Source: Thiomargarita sp. (lineage in GTDB: Bacteria > Pseudomonadota > Gammaproteobacteria > Beggiatoales > Beggiatoaceae). Taken from it: 41,259 nucleotides of DNA. The notes beneath the pieces were generated by a model. It did not search any database and was not told the origin of the DNA. It worked only from the letters and a program-made list of their open reading frames with translations. The stretch is from assembly GCA_020720115.1 (NCBI GenBank), contig DYPD01000023.1, forward strand, positions 1 through 41,259, in the 5' to 3' direction. Shown here piece by piece: positions 9,477 through 19,002 of the stretch (within the stretch, counting starts at the first letter, position 1; each line of letters starts with the position of its first letter). A program made the position numbers and the translations under genes.

Positions 9477-10819
9477 TGGCAATTGGAAATTTTTCAGCGG
9501 CTAGTGAAGAATTAGGTAAATTCGGTCGCCTGACAGAGCTAAAACAGCGCTTACTTTTTGTTATTGGGGCTATTATCGTTTTTCGTATCGGTACTTTTAT
9601 TCCTGTACCAGGTATTGACCCAGTGCGTTTAGCTGAACTCGTTGCTCAGCAACGAGGAACTATCTTAGACATGTTTAACATGTTTTCTGGCGGTGCATTG
9701 CAGCGTTTCTCGGTATTGGCGCTGGGTATTATGCCGTATATCTCAGCTTCAATTATCATGCAGTTGCTGGCTATTGTTTCCCCTCAATTGGAGCAGCTTA
9801 AAAAAGAAGGTGAATCAGGGCGCCGGAAAATTACTCAGTACACCCGCTACGGTACCCTAGTTTTAGCTACTTTCCAAGCAATAGGTATTTCCATTGCCTT
9901 AGAAAACCAAAATGTAGTGGTTGAAATCGGTATTGGTTTTAAAGTGACTGCGGCCGTCACCCTGGTAACAGGCACTATGTTTTTAATGTGGTTAGGTGAA
10001 CAGATTACTGAACGCGGCATAGGCAATGGTATTTCTTTAATCATCTTTGCTGGAATTGTGGCGGGTTTGCCAGGTGCAATTGGCGGCACATTAGAGCTTG
10101 CTCGCACTGGACAGATGCATATTTTCACCTTGCTTATTTTATTTGTGCTGATTTTGCTGGTGACCGCATTTGTAGTTTTTGTTGAGCGAGGACAGCGTCG
10201 CATTACAGTCAATTACGCTAAGCGCCAGGTTGGACGAAAAATGTATGCAGGGCAAAGTAGCCATTTGCCATTGAAGTTGAATATGTCGGGTGTTATTCCG
10301 CCAATTTTCGCTTCTAGCATTATTTTGTTTCCCGCAACCTTAGGCGGTTGGTTTGGTTCTGCAGAAGGTTTAGATTGGTTAAAAGATTTATCGCAAACCT
10401 TGTCTCCAGGGCAGCCTTTGTATATTGTTTTTTATGCTTCGGCAATTGTATTTTTTTGCTTTTTCTATACGGCTTTGATTTTTAATCCCAAAGAAACGGC
10501 AGACAATTTGAAGAAGTCGGGCGCTTTCATTCCTGGTATTCGTCCGGGTGCGCAAACAGCGCAGTATATTGATGATGTGATGTCGCGCTTGACTTTTGCG
10601 GGTGCGATTTATATCACTGCCGTGTGTTTGTTGCCTGAGTTTCTCAATTTACAGTGGAATGTTCCTTTTTATTTTGGCGGAACTTCTTTGTTGATTATTG
10701 TCGTAGTAGTGATGGATTTTATGGCGCAAGTCCAGGCACATCTGATGTCTCATCAATATGAAGGCTTGATGAAAAAAGCTAATTTGAAAGGGCATGGACG
10801 TAGTCCTATGTTGCGTTAA
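9476..10819 (+). CDS. secY: Protein translocase subunit SecY
   Basis: This 447-residue inner-membrane protein has about ten hydrophobic segments and forms the SecYEG export channel. The N-terminus has the plug-region features [14 protein letters not shown] and [22 protein letters not shown]. The conserved cytoplasmic loop [19 protein letters not shown] is at about residues 231-250 and [22 protein letters not shown] at about 339-360. Location after rplO is universal in proteobacteria. Confidence 0.98.
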   Translation: MAIGNFSAASEELGKFGRLTELKQRLLFVIGAIIVFRIGTFIPVPGIDPVRLAELVAQQRGTILDMFNMFSGGALQRFSVLALGIMPYISASIIMQLLAIVSPQLEQLKKEGESGRRKITQYTRYGTLVLATFQAIGISIALENQNVVVEIGIGFKVTAAVTLVTGTMFLMWLGEQITERGIGNGISLIIFAGIVAGLPGAIGGTLELARTGQMHIFTLLILFVLILLVTAFVVFVERGQRRITVNYAKRQVGRKMYAGQSSHLPLKLNMSGVIPPIFASSIILFPATLGGWFGSAEGLDWLKDLSQTLSPGQPLYIVFYASAIVFFCFFYTALIFNPKETADNLKKSGAFIPGIRPGAQTAQYIDDVMSRLTFAGAIYITAVCLLPEFLNLQWNVPFYFGGTSLLIIVVVVMDFMAQVQAHLMSHQYEGLMKKANLKGHGRSPMLR

Positions 10820-10828
10820 TAGTTGTTT

Positions 10829-10855
10829 TGCTCCTGTCTTTTTAGGACAGGAGCA
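10829..10855 (+). repeat. Perfect 10-bp hairpin between secY and rpmJ
   Basis: TGCTCCTGTC (10829-10838) pairs with 10846-10855 around a 7-base loop that is mostly T. It is not followed by a T-run (TAATTGAG follows), so it is unlikely to be a strong terminator. It probably stabilises or processes the mRNA between secY and the small genes that follow, or partially attenuates. Confidence 0.65.
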
Positions 10856-10877
10856 TAATTGAGCGGAGAGTAAGCAA

Positions 10878-10991
10878 ATGAAAGTGAGAGCCTCGGTTAA
10901 GAAAATTTGTCGCAATTGTAGGATTATTCGTCGGAATGGTTCTGTACGGGTAATCTGTAAAGAGCCGCGTCATAAGCAACGCCAAGGTTAA
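10878..10991 (+). CDS. rpmJ: 50S ribosomal protein L36 (zinc-binding type)
   Basis: This 37-residue protein starts [17 protein letters not shown] and ends [10 protein letters not shown]. The zinc ligands are Cys11, Cys14, Cys27 and His32, so this is the C+ form of L36. A GGAGAG site lies 7 bases upstream. Confidence 0.96.
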   Translation: MKVRASVKKICRNCRIIRRNGSVRVICKEPRHKQRQG

Positions 10992-10996
10992 TTTTA

Positions 10997-11025
10997 TTGG
11001 CAATTTTAACTGCTAGTGTTATAAT
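10997..11025 (+). promoter_or_regulatory. Strong sigma-70-like promoter for the alpha operon
   Basis: TTGGCA (10997-11002, five of six consensus bases) and a perfect TATAAT (11020-11025) are separated by exactly 17 bases. Predicted start is near 11032, giving a leader of about 75 bases before rpsM. In E. coli this leader region is where S4 represses the alpha operon. The match is seen directly; S4 control is inference. Confidence 0.75.
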
Positions 11026-11107
11026 GCTCGGCTTTTCCAGATTCTTTTGAGTTTGGTTGTTAAGGTTTTATAGTGCTAGGTTAGTCAACTTAAGTAGAGA
11101 TAAAAAT

Positions 11108-11464
11108 ATGGCCCGTATTGCTGGCATCAATATTCCAGTCCACAAGCACGTCGTTATCGGCTTGACGGCAATTTTTGGTATTGGCCCAACTCGAGCGCGT
11201 GAGATTTGCAAAAACGTTAATGTAGCACCTGAAACAAAGGTCAAAGATTTATCTGAAGTTGATTTGGATGCTTTGCGTAATGAGGTTGCTAAGTTCACCG
11301 TAGAAGGTGATTTGCGTCGTGAAGTTGCAATGAATATTAAGCGTTTGATGGATTTGGGTTGCTATCGCGGTATTCGTCATCGGCGCGGTTTACCTTTGCG
11401 CGGTCAGCGTACTCGCACTAATGCGCGTACTCGCAAGGGTCCTCGTAAAATGATTAAGAAATAA
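11108..11464 (+). CDS. rpsM: 30S ribosomal protein S13
   Basis: This 118-residue S13 starts [21 protein letters not shown]. An upstream in-frame start at 11057 adds 17 unrelated residues and overlaps the leader, so it is rejected. The C-terminal basic tail ([16 protein letters not shown]) contacts tRNA in the P site. Confidence 0.96.
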   Translation: MARIAGINIPVHKHVVIGLTAIFGIGPTRAREICKNVNVAPETKVKDLSEVDLDALRNEVAKFTVEGDLRREVAMNIKRLMDLGCYRGIRHRRGLPLRGQRTRTNARTRKGPRKMIKK

Positions 11465-11481
11465 TGGAGTGACTGTGACTC

Positions 11482-11865
11482 ATGGCTAAGGTTCAAGCCC
11501 GCAAAAAAGTTAAAAAGAATGTCTCTGAAGGCATTGTGCATATTCATGCCTCCTTTAATAACACAATTATCACCATTACTGATCGTCAGGGCAATGCTTT
11601 GGCGTGGGCAACAGCGGGTGGTAGTGGTTTTCGCGGTTCGCGCAAAAGCACCCCTTTTGCAGCCCAAGTAGCGGCGGAGAAGGCGGGTAGTGTGGTGAAA
11701 GATTTCGGTATGAAAAATCTGGAAGTGCGTATTAAAGGTCCTGGTCCTGGTCGGGAATCAGCTGTGCGTGCTTTGAATGCAAATGGTTTTAAAATTACCA
11801 GCATTACTGATGTGACTCCGATTCCTCACAACGGTTGTCGTCCTCCTAAACGACGCAGGGTGTAA
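11482..11865 (+). CDS. rpsK: 30S ribosomal protein S11
   Basis: This 127-residue S11 starts [21 protein letters not shown] and has the conserved tail [16 protein letters not shown]. It lies on the platform near the mRNA exit path. The gene follows rpsM by 17 bases. Confidence 0.97.
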   Translation: MAKVQARKKVKKNVSEGIVHIHASFNNTIITITDRQGNALAWATAGGSGFRGSRKSTPFAAQVAAEKAGSVVKDFGMKNLEVRIKGPGPGRESAVRALNANGFKITSITDVTPIPHNGCRPPKRRRV

Positions 11866-11868
11866 GAA

Positions 11869-12489
11869 ATGGCAAGATATATAGGACCAAAGTGTAAGCT
11901 GAGTCGCCGCGAAGGTACGGATTTATTTCTTAAAAGTCGTAATCGTGCGCTTGATACAAAATGTCAAATGGATAAAACACCAGGACAGCATGGAGACCGG
12001 CGTCAGCGTTTATCCGATTATGCAGTTCAGATGCGCGAAAAACAGAAAGTGCGTCGCATTTATGGCATATTAGAAAAACAATTTCGCAATTACTATAAAG
12101 AAGCCGTGCGCCATAAGGGTTCTACTGGTGAAAGCTTATTGAGGCTGCTTGAGTGTCGGTTGGATAATGTGGTATATCGTATGGGATTTGGGGTTACTCG
12201 TGCCGAGGCACGCCAATTGGTGAGCCATAAAGCCATTGAAGTAAATGGCAAAAGAGTGAATATTGCCTCTTACCAGGTTGCTCCGGGAGATGTGGTTAGT
12301 ATTGCTGAAAAGAGCCGTAATCAATTGCGTATTAAAGCTTCTTTAGAATCGGCGGATAATTTTGGTTTGCCTGAATGGGTTGATGTGGATGTCAATAAAA
12401 TGTCAGGTGTCTTTAAGTCTGTGCCAGCACGCGCAGATTTATCGGCTGATATTAATGAGCAGTTGATTGTGGAATTGTACTCAAAATAA
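11869..12489 (+). CDS. rpsD: 30S ribosomal protein S4
   Basis: This 206-residue S4 starts [23 protein letters not shown] and includes the S4 RNA-binding domain (residues about 96-160, [21 protein letters not shown]). It initiates 16S rRNA folding and in E. coli represses the alpha operon. It lies 3 bases after rpsK. Confidence 0.97.
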   Translation: MARYIGPKCKLSRREGTDLFLKSRNRALDTKCQMDKTPGQHGDRRQRLSDYAVQMREKQKVRRIYGILEKQFRNYYKEAVRHKGSTGESLLRLLECRLDNVVYRMGFGVTRAEARQLVSHKAIEVNGKRVNIASYQVAPGDVVSIAEKSRNQLRIKASLESADNFGLPEWVDVDVNKMSGVFKSVPARADLSADINEQLIVELYSK

Positions 12490-12568
12490 GACCTTGCCCT
12501 AGGAATGTCTTTGTGTCTTGCGGGTATTATTTTATAACTTTTGACATCCACGAAGAGGGTTTCACTGT

Positions 12569-13573
12569 ATGCAGATTGGTGTTGTTGAGTTGTTAAAACC
12601 ACGTATTGTTGATGTTAAACAAATTAATGATACTACCGCTAAAGTGACATTGGAACCTTTAGATCGTGGTTTTGGGCATACCTTGGGTAACGCATTGCGC
12701 AGGGTTCTTTTATCTTCGTTACCTGGTTCGGCTGTGGTTGAAGTGAAGATCGAAGGCGTTGAACACGAATATACTTCAATTGATGGCGTGCAGGAAGATG
12801 TGACGGATATTTTGCTTAACCTAAAAGGTTTAGCTATTCGTGTTTTAGGTAGGCAGTCGGTAGTGCTAAATCTGCGTAAAAAAGGTCCCGGAGCCGTACT
12901 CGCATCAGATATTGAATTAGAACATGATGTTGAAATCATTAATCCTAACCATGTCTTGGCGCATTTGAATAAAGCGGGTGAGCTAAACATGCAGCTCAGA
13001 ATTGGCATGGGGCGCGGCTATCAGCCTGCCAATCTGCGTTTACAAGGTGACGAAGAAACTGAGCAAGTGGGATGGCTGTATCTGGATGCTTCTTTTAGTC
13101 CAGTGGTGCGAGTTGCTTATGAAGTGGATAGTGCACGTGTCGAGCAACGCACTAACCTTGATAAGCTTATCATTGAGTTGGAAACCAATGGTACTATTGA
13201 TCCAGAAACAGCGGTGCGTCACGCGGCAACAGTGTTGCAAGAGCAGCTTTCTGTTATCGTTGAACTTAAAGGCACTGAAGTTGAAGATTCAGTGGATGAA
13301 AAAGAAGACGAAATTGATCCCGTGCTCTTGCGTCCTGTAGATGAACTTGAATTAACAGTGCGCTCGGCAAACTGCTTGAAAGCCGAGAGTATTTACTACA
13401 TCGGTGATTTAATTCAACGCACCGAAACTGAGCTTCTTAAAACCCCTAATTTAGGTAAAAAGTCCTTAAATGAAATTAAGGAAGTTTTGGCTTCTCGCGG
13501 TCTGTCTTTGGGCATGAAATTAGAAAATTGGCCGCCGCCAGGCTTGTATGAAGAAAACTCTGTAGGTAACTAA
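12569..13573 (+). CDS. rpoA: RNA polymerase alpha subunit
   Basis: This 334-residue protein has the N-terminal dimerisation domain (residues 1-235, with the [20 protein letters not shown] signature) and the C-terminal domain (about 250-325) with [12 protein letters not shown], which contains the Arg that contacts UP elements. The linker is acidic ([13 protein letters not shown]). GAGGG precedes the ATG. The 79-base gap after rpsD is AT-rich. Confidence 0.98.
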   Translation: MQIGVVELLKPRIVDVKQINDTTAKVTLEPLDRGFGHTLGNALRRVLLSSLPGSAVVEVKIEGVEHEYTSIDGVQEDVTDILLNLKGLAIRVLGRQSVVLNLRKKGPGAVLASDIELEHDVEIINPNHVLAHLNKAGELNMQLRIGMGRGYQPANLRLQGDEETEQVGWLYLDASFSPVVRVAYEVDSARVEQRTNLDKLIIELETNGTIDPETAVRHAATVLQEQLSVIVELKGTEVEDSVDEKEDEIDPVLLRPVDELELTVRSANCLKAESIYYIGDLIQRTETELLKTPNLGKKSLNEIKEVLASRGLSLGMKLENWPPPGLYEENSVGN

Positions 13574-13584
13574 AGAATAGGGAC

Positions 13585-13675
13585 TTATGCAACTGCTCCG
13601 CTGTACTTCTCTGTTGTGCATAAAAAGAGAATTGAACTGCTAGAGTTTTTGAAATGCAATTCCACATTCTATAAT
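13585..13675 (+). promoter_or_regulatory. Hairpin and TATAAT box between rpoA and rplQ
   Basis: TTATGCA (13585-13591) pairs with TGCATAA (13617-13623), extended by AAC/GTT after a two-base bulge. A perfect TATAAT lies at 13670-13675, with TTGAAA at 13649-13654 only 15 bases before it. Together they suggest a processing hairpin followed by a weak internal promoter for rplQ. The short spacer keeps confidence low. Confidence 0.35.
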
Positions 13676-13698
13676 ATCGGAATTAAAGGTAATAACAA

Positions 13699-14106
13699 AT
13701 GCGTCATCGTTATGCGGGTAAACACTTAAGTCGCACTTCTAGTCATCGTAAAGCCATGTTTCGCAACATGATTGTTTCTTTGATGCGGCATGAGATGATT
13801 AAAACAACAGTAGTTAAAGCGAAAGAACTGCGCCGTTATGCAGAACCTATGATTACTTTGGCTAAAAGCGATAGCGTAGCCAAGCGTCGTTTGGCGTTTA
13901 ATCGTCTGCGTGACAAAGAAATCGTAAGCAAGTTGTTTGGTGATTTAGGTCCTTTCTATCAGGAGCGTCCAGGTGGCTATATGCGTATCTTGAAATGCGG
14001 TTATCGCCCTGGTGACAAAGCCCCTATGGCGATTGTGCAATTGGTTGAACGCATTAATTTTGATGATGTAGACGAGGATGATGATACAGGCTTCGCAGAA
14101 GAATAA
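13699..14106 (+). CDS. rplQ: 50S ribosomal protein L17
   Basis: This 135-residue L17 starts [21 protein letters not shown] and ends with an acidic tail ([14 protein letters not shown]). It sits near the tunnel exit and is the last gene of the alpha operon. AAGG precedes the start, and a strong terminator follows. Confidence 0.97.
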   Translation: MRHRYAGKHLSRTSSHRKAMFRNMIVSLMRHEMIKTTVVKAKELRRYAEPMITLAKSDSVAKRRLAFNRLRDKEIVSKLFGDLGPFYQERPGGYMRILKCGYRPGDKAPMAIVQLVERINFDDVDEDDDTGFAEE

Positions 14107-14147
14107 GTTATTTTAAGCCTAGAGCACAGACTGGTTTACGATAAAAG

Positions 14148-14180
14148 CCGCTGACAATACAGAAATTGTCAGCGGTTTTT
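14148..14180 (+). terminator. Terminator of the alpha operon
   Basis: CCGCTGACAAT (14148-14158) pairs perfectly with 14165-14175 across a 6-base loop, followed by TTTTTG. It closes the long ribosomal-protein gene run. Confidence 0.93.
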
Positions 14181-14264
14181 GTTTGGGTTTTCTTCTGAAA
14201 ATAGGCAAGCTGCATTAAATCATGTTGCTGTATCAAATGCTGTTATTATTTTTGGGCGTAACTT

Positions 14265-14723
14265 ATGAATTGGGTAGATTATGCCATTCTTGCCAGTTTT
14301 TTTCTGTCTGCTCTGTGGGGTTGGGTGCAAGGACTGTTGCAAACGGTATTGGCTTTATTGAACTGGTTCGCCGCTACTTTTATTGCTGCGTTCTTTGTGC
14401 ATGAATTGGCTGTTGTTTTATCCACGTTTTCCCCGATTATTGAAGTGCGCTTATTGCTGGCATTTGTCTTTTTGTTCAGTTTTACTCTGTTATTGACCAG
14501 TTGGCTGAATTATCTTTTCATGTACACTTTCCTCAACACACCAATAATCTGGGCAGATTCGGTATTGAGTCTGCTTTTAGGTGGATTAAGGGGTATATTG
14601 GTCATTCTGAATTTACTCTTGTTAACCGCCTTAACGCCGCTGGTGCAGACAAGTGGGTGGCAGGCTTCACAGTTGATTCCTTATTTTTCCATTCTGACTC
14701 ACCAGATCACTGGTTTTCCCTAA
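14265..14723 (+). CDS. cvpA: CvpA family membrane protein
   Basis: This 152-residue protein starts MNWVDYAILASFFLSALWGWVQGL, the usual CvpA N-terminus, and has about four hydrophobic segments. In E. coli, CvpA is needed for colicin V production and sits before purF in the same operon, exactly as here, with 18 bases between the genes. Its biochemical role is unsettled; a part in envelope stress or transport is proposed. It is slightly shorter than the E. coli protein at the C-terminus. Confidence 0.85.
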   Translation: MNWVDYAILASFFLSALWGWVQGLLQTVLALLNWFAATFIAAFFVHELAVVLSTFSPIIEVRLLLAFVFLFSFTLLLTSWLNYLFMYTFLNTPIIWADSVLSLLLGGLRGILVILNLLLLTALTPLVQTSGWQASQLIPYFSILTHQITGFP

Positions 14724-14741
14724 ACTTAAGCGAGGCGAATT

Positions 14742-16256
14742 ATGTGCGGGATCATTGGCATTGTCGCAAAATCCACTGTAAATCAAGCACTTTATGACGG
14801 GCTAACGGTGCTGCAACATCGTGGACAGGATGCTGCGGGCATAGTCACTTGCGCCGATGAACGTCTGTATTTGCGTAAAGATAACGGGCTGGTGCGTGAT
14901 GTGTTTCACACTCGCCACATGATTCGCTTGCATGGCAACATGGGTATTGGGCATGTGCGCTATCCCACTGCGGGTTGTTCGAGTTCGGCAGAGGCGCAGC
15001 CTTTTTATGTTAACTCACCCTATGGTATTGCGCTGGCACACAATGGCAATCTAACGAACGCTGATGTATTGAAAAATGACTTATTTCGTGAAGACTTACG
15101 TCACATCAACACGAATTCTGATTCGGAAATTTTGCTGAATGTGTTGGCTCATGAATTACAGCAAGTTGCCAAGCTTAAAATTACTGAACAAGATATTTTC
15201 AAAGCAATCAAGGGGGTACACGAGCGTTGTCAGGGGGCTTATGCGGCGGTTGCGATGATTATCGGCTATGGCATAGTGGCGTTTCGTGATCCTCAGGGTA
15301 TCCGTCCGTTAATTTTCGGCAAGCGAGAAACGCCGCAGGGCAATGAATATATCATGGCATCTGAAAGCGTTGCAGTACGCTCTTTAGGCTTTGAAATCCT
15401 GCGCGATGTGTTGCCTGGCGAAGCGATTTTCGTGGATTTAGAGGGGAATTTTCATGCCCAGCAATGTGCAGCAAAACCAGATCATAATCCTTGTATTTTC
15501 GAGTATGTCTATTTTGCACGCCCAGATTCCATCATTGACGGCATCTCAGTGTATAAAGCGCGGCAACGCATGGGCAAAGCCTTAGCACGTAAAATTCAGC
15601 GTCTCAAATCCAATCACGACATTGATGTAGTGATCCCCATTCCAGACACCAGCCGCACTGCCGCCTTAGAAGTTGCCAAAGAACTCAAGCTCAAGTACCG
15701 CGAAGGTTTTGTTAAAAACCGCTATATTCCTCGTACTTTCATCATGCCAGGGCAGGCGATGCGGAAAAAATCTGTGCGCCAGAAGCTCAATGCCATTGAT
15801 TTGGAATTTAAAGGTAAAAATGTGCTGCTCATTGATGATTCCATTGTGCGTGGCACAACTTCTAAGCAAATCATACAGATGGCACGCGATGCTGGAGCGA
15901 AAAAAGTCTATTTTGCCTCCGCCGCACCGCCGGTGCGCTACCCTAACGTGTATGGTATTGATATGCCTTCGGTTAAAGAACTGTTAGCCTATCAGCGTAC
16001 CGATGAGCAAATTGCTCACATTATCGGCGCTGACTGGTTGATTTATCAGGATTTGGAAGACCTGGTAAAAGCCACTCGCGGCAAGCAAGAGATTGAAAAA
16101 TTTGATACTTCTTGTTTCAGTGGTGACTATGTAACGGGCACAGTCAGTCAGAAATACTTAAGCGAGCTTGAATATCAGCGTAGTGACGCTGCTAAAGCAG
16201 CTAGAGAGAAAGGCGAGAGCGTTGTAGAAGTCATTGAGTTACATAATGCTACTTAA
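14742..16256 (+). CDS. purF: Amidophosphoribosyltransferase
   Basis: This 504-residue enzyme catalyses the first step of purine synthesis, converting PRPP and glutamine to 5-phosphoribosylamine. It starts MCGIIGIV, so Cys2 becomes the N-terminal nucleophile of the glutamine amidotransferase domain after Met removal. The C-terminal phosphoribosyltransferase domain has the PRPP motif [17 protein letters not shown] near residues 359-375. GAGG precedes the ATG. The next gene starts 19 bases later, so the sucrose genes may be read through from the pur operon. Confidence 0.97.
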   Translation: MCGIIGIVAKSTVNQALYDGLTVLQHRGQDAAGIVTCADERLYLRKDNGLVRDVFHTRHMIRLHGNMGIGHVRYPTAGCSSSAEAQPFYVNSPYGIALAHNGNLTNADVLKNDLFREDLRHINTNSDSEILLNVLAHELQQVAKLKITEQDIFKAIKGVHERCQGAYAAVAMIIGYGIVAFRDPQGIRPLIFGKRETPQGNEYIMASESVAVRSLGFEILRDVLPGEAIFVDLEGNFHAQQCAAKPDHNPCIFEYVYFARPDSIIDGISVYKARQRMGKALARKIQRLKSNHDIDVVIPIPDTSRTAALEVAKELKLKYREGFVKNRYIPRTFIMPGQAMRKKSVRQKLNAIDLEFKGKNVLLIDDSIVRGTTSKQIIQMARDAGAKKVYFASAAPPVRYPNVYGIDMPSVKELLAYQRTDEQIAHIIGADWLIYQDLEDLVKATRGKQEIEKFDTSCFSGDYVTGTVSQKYLSELEYQRSDAAKAAREKGESVVEVIELHNAT

Positions 16257-16275
16257 AATTGATTAGGAAACCTTT

Positions 16276-18036
16276 ATGGAACAAGTACCTGGAATCTACA
16301 TTCTGCTCATTAGTATTCATGGATTAATTCGTGGTCAGAACTTAGAACTAGGCTGCAATGCCGACACGGGCGGACAAACCAAATATGTAGTTGAGCTGGC
16401 GCGAGCCTTAGGACAATGCCCCGAGGTAGCGCGAGTAGACCTAATGACGCGCCTTATCGCTGATCCTGCGTATGCAGAAGAGTATGCGCAAGAGATAGAG
16501 CCTCTTGATACGGCTGGCAAGGTGCGGATTGTGCGCATTGAATGCGGTGGCACTGAATATATTGCCAAAGAACAACTCTGGGATTATCTCGACTATTTTG
16601 CTGATAATGCCTTGGTTTACCTCAAACAACAGCCCTATTTGCCGCATGTGCTACACAGTCATTATGCTGACGCGGGCTATGTCGGTGCGTTGCTGTCGCA
16701 CCAACTCAGCATACCCCTAATCTATACCGGACATTCCTTGGGGCGCAGCAAACGCAAGCACCTATTGGCCAGCGGAGTCAAAGCAGAAGCCATTGAAACA
16801 CGCTACAAGATGTCACGCCGCATTGAAGCGGAAGAATACGCACTCAGCGTGGCAGAACGTGTGATTACCAGCACCCGCCAGGAAATCAACGAACAATACG
16901 GGCTGTACGATTACAGCCAAGTAGAAAAAATGTTTGTCATTCCACCAGGGGTTGATTTAGAAAAGTTTTCCCCAGCAACCGGCGATGAATTGCACAGCCC
17001 CATTGCGCAAGACATTCAACGCTTCTTACGCGACCCCAACAAACCCCTAATACTGGCGCTATTGCGTCCCGATCCGCGCAAAAATATCAGCACCCTGATT
17101 GAAGCCTTCGGGGAATCAAAAGACTTACAAGTAGCGGCAAATCTCCTGATTGTGGCTGGCAATCGCGACAATATCCACGAACTAGATAGCACCGCTGAAG
17201 AAGTTTTGACCGATCTGCTCATCACTGTTGATCTCTACGATTTATACGGCAAAATCGCCTACCCCAAACACCACAGCGCAGAAGAAGTAGGACTCATTTA
17301 CCGGCTGGCGGCCTGTTTGGGCGGAGTATTTATCAACCCCGCGCTGACTGAGCCTTTTGGCTTAACCTTACTGGAAGCCGCTGCCAGCGGGCTGCCGATT
17401 GTTGCGACTGAAGACGGCGGACCGATAGACATCATTCACAACTGCAACAATGGCTATCTGGTCAATCCCCTGGATAAAGCCGATATTGCCGAAAAATTGC
17501 TATCCCTGCTCAACACAAAAGAGCGCACTACACTCGTAGAAAATGGCATCAAAGGCGTAAAACTGCACTATTCCTGGCAAGCTCATGCGCAAACCTACTT
17601 GCAATTGGTAAGTTCCTTAATATCCCGCAGTGAACCCCTGATCAGGCTAAGCTTACCCCGCACAGCGCCTAGCCTTGAAGAGGTTAAACAACGCCTACAG
17701 CAAAACGAGCAAGCCGTCAATGTAGTATTTTCTTTCGGCCAATACCTAGACATAATTCCCACTCGTGCATCCAAAGGTCTAGCGCTACGCTGGTATGCCG
17801 AGCAATGGGACGTGCCCTTAGAACACATCCTAGTCGCAGGCGGCTCAGGGGCGGACGAAGACATGCTACGCGGCAACACTCTAGGCGTAGTAGTAGCCAA
17901 CCGCCATCATGAAGAACTCTCTGATCTCATTGATCTAAAAGATGTTTATTTCGCCTCACGTCCTTATGCCGCAGGCATTCTTGAGGCTATCCAGCACTAT
18001 GACTTTTTCAACACCTGCACAGCGCCGCGCCAATGA
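16276..18036 (+). CDS. Sucrose-phosphate synthase with truncated phosphatase-like domain
   Basis: This 586-residue protein makes sucrose-6-phosphate from a nucleotide-glucose and fructose-6-phosphate. The GT-B part (residues 1-448) has the sucrose-synthesis signature TGGQTKYVVELARAL (31-45), HSHYADAGYVG (128-138), TGHSLGRSKR (151-160), RPDPRKN (264-270) and an E359-x7-E367 pair in LTEPFGLTLLEA. Residues about 463-580 match the rear half of the sucrose-phosphatase-like domain of long bacterial synthases (RASKGLALRW, GGSGADEDM), but the front half with the DxDxT nucleophile is absent. From memory the full-length family is near 720 residues, so roughly 130 are missing. The start follows AGGAA. 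It overlaps the next gene by 4 bases. No symbol is assigned because naming varies. Confidence 0.88.
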   Translation: MEQVPGIYILLISIHGLIRGQNLELGCNADTGGQTKYVVELARALGQCPEVARVDLMTRLIADPAYAEEYAQEIEPLDTAGKVRIVRIECGGTEYIAKEQLWDYLDYFADNALVYLKQQPYLPHVLHSHYADAGYVGALLSHQLSIPLIYTGHSLGRSKRKHLLASGVKAEAIETRYKMSRRIEAEEYALSVAERVITSTRQEINEQYGLYDYSQVEKMFVIPPGVDLEKFSPATGDELHSPIAQDIQRFLRDPNKPLILALLRPDPRKNISTLIEAFGESKDLQVAANLLIVAGNRDNIHELDSTAEEVLTDLLITVDLYDLYGKIAYPKHHSAEEVGLIYRLAACLGGVFINPALTEPFGLTLLEAAASGLPIVATEDGGPIDIIHNCNNGYLVNPLDKADIAEKLLSLLNTKERTTLVENGIKGVKLHYSWQAHAQTYLQLVSSLISRSEPLIRLSLPRTAPSLEEVKQRLQQNEQAVNVVFSFGQYLDIIPTRASKGLALRWYAEQWDVPLEHILVAGGSGADEDMLRGNTLGVVVANRHHEELSDLIDLKDVYFASRPYAAGILEAIQHYDFFNTCTAPRQ

Positions 18037-18854
18037 AACCTTTACTACTCTGCACCGACCTAGATCGCACCCTGTTACCTAATGGCGCAGAGCCAGAATC
18101 CCCGCAAGCGCGAGCACATTTTCGTCGTTTAGCCGCACAACCAACCCTTACACTTGCCTATGTCACCGGACGCGATTTAAGCCTTGTTTCTCAAGCCATT
18201 GAAAAGTATGAAATTCCTCGCCCAAGTTTTGCCCTAACTGATGTAGGAACAAGCCTCTACCAGACTCAAGCAGAGGGCGCATGGCAGAGATTAACCACCT
18301 GGGATACCCTGCTGGCTTCCGCCTGGCACACACAAACCTCGGCACAGATCGCTGATTTACTGGCTGATTTACCCGCTTTACAAATACAAGAAAAAGCCAA
18401 ACAAGGGCGATTTAAGCTAAGTTTTTATGTAGATTTAGGGCATGACCCTCAAACCCTAATGCAAAAAATCCAAGCGCGTTTAAGAACGAATGCCCTGAAA
18501 GCGCAACTTATCTGGAGTCTGGACGAACAGGCCGAGATTGGCTTATTAGACCTATTACCAGAAACCGCCGGAAAACGCCAAGCTATAGAATTTCTGATGC
18601 AGCATCTAGGATTTAGCATAGACAACAGCCTGTTTGCAGGTGATAGCGGTAACGATTTAGATGTGCTACTCAGTCCGCTCAAATCCATTTTAGTAGCTAA
18701 CGCCGCAGCCGAGGTGCGCGAAACCCTCCGTACCCAACACACAAATACCTACTTTGCTCAAGGCGGCTACTTGGGCATGAATGGCTGCTACAGCGCCGGC
18801 ATTCTGGAAGGCGTAGCACATTATTTTCCTGAATACGCCGCTAATGAACTATAG
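18033..18854 (+). CDS. Sucrose-6-phosphate phosphatase (HAD family)
   Basis: This 273-residue hydrolase would remove phosphate from sucrose-6-phosphate. It has all HAD motifs: DLDRT (D9, D11), T45 in VTGRD, K181 and GDSGND (203-208). The ATGA overlap with the synthase shows tight translational coupling. It probably supplies the phosphatase activity that the truncated synthase domain cannot have. A related possibility is a glucosyl- or mannosyl-glycerate phosphatase, less likely beside this synthase. Confidence 0.87.
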   Translation: MKPLLLCTDLDRTLLPNGAEPESPQARAHFRRLAAQPTLTLAYVTGRDLSLVSQAIEKYEIPRPSFALTDVGTSLYQTQAEGAWQRLTTWDTLLASAWHTQTSAQIADLLADLPALQIQEKAKQGRFKLSFYVDLGHDPQTLMQKIQARLRTNALKAQLIWSLDEQAEIGLLDLLPETAGKRQAIEFLMQHLGFSIDNSLFAGDSGNDLDVLLSPLKSILVANAAAEVRETLRTQHTNTYFAQGGYLGMNGCYSAGILEGVAHYFPEYAANEL

Positions 18855-18945
18855 AAACAATCCGCAGAAGTTTCATAGAATATATTCATTTATACAATTC
18901 AATTAACACTCTGGCATAGCACAAGCAACTAAAAACCCAGTTAAA

Positions 18946-18969
18946 CTTGACACCTATCAGTAGGTCAAG
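18946..18969 (+). promoter_or_regulatory. Palindrome over a -35-like TTGACA before the amylosucrase gene
   Basis: CTTGACACCTA and TAGGTCAAG form an inverted repeat around TCAG, with a two-base (CA) bulge. The left arm contains a perfect TTGACA (18947-18952). The expected -10 position reads TACGTC, which is poor. The arrangement looks like an operator for a repressor over a weak promoter, possibly letting sugar supply control the downstream gene. That regulation is inference. Confidence 0.4.
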
Positions 18970-19002
18970 CTACGTCCAATCTCCAGCGAGAAGCTCATTA
19001 TT

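Noticed and set aside
13627-13675. Full sigma-70 promoter for rplQ
   Set aside because: The TATAAT is perfect but the TTGAAA partner is only 15 bases away, so I keep it only as a weak element.
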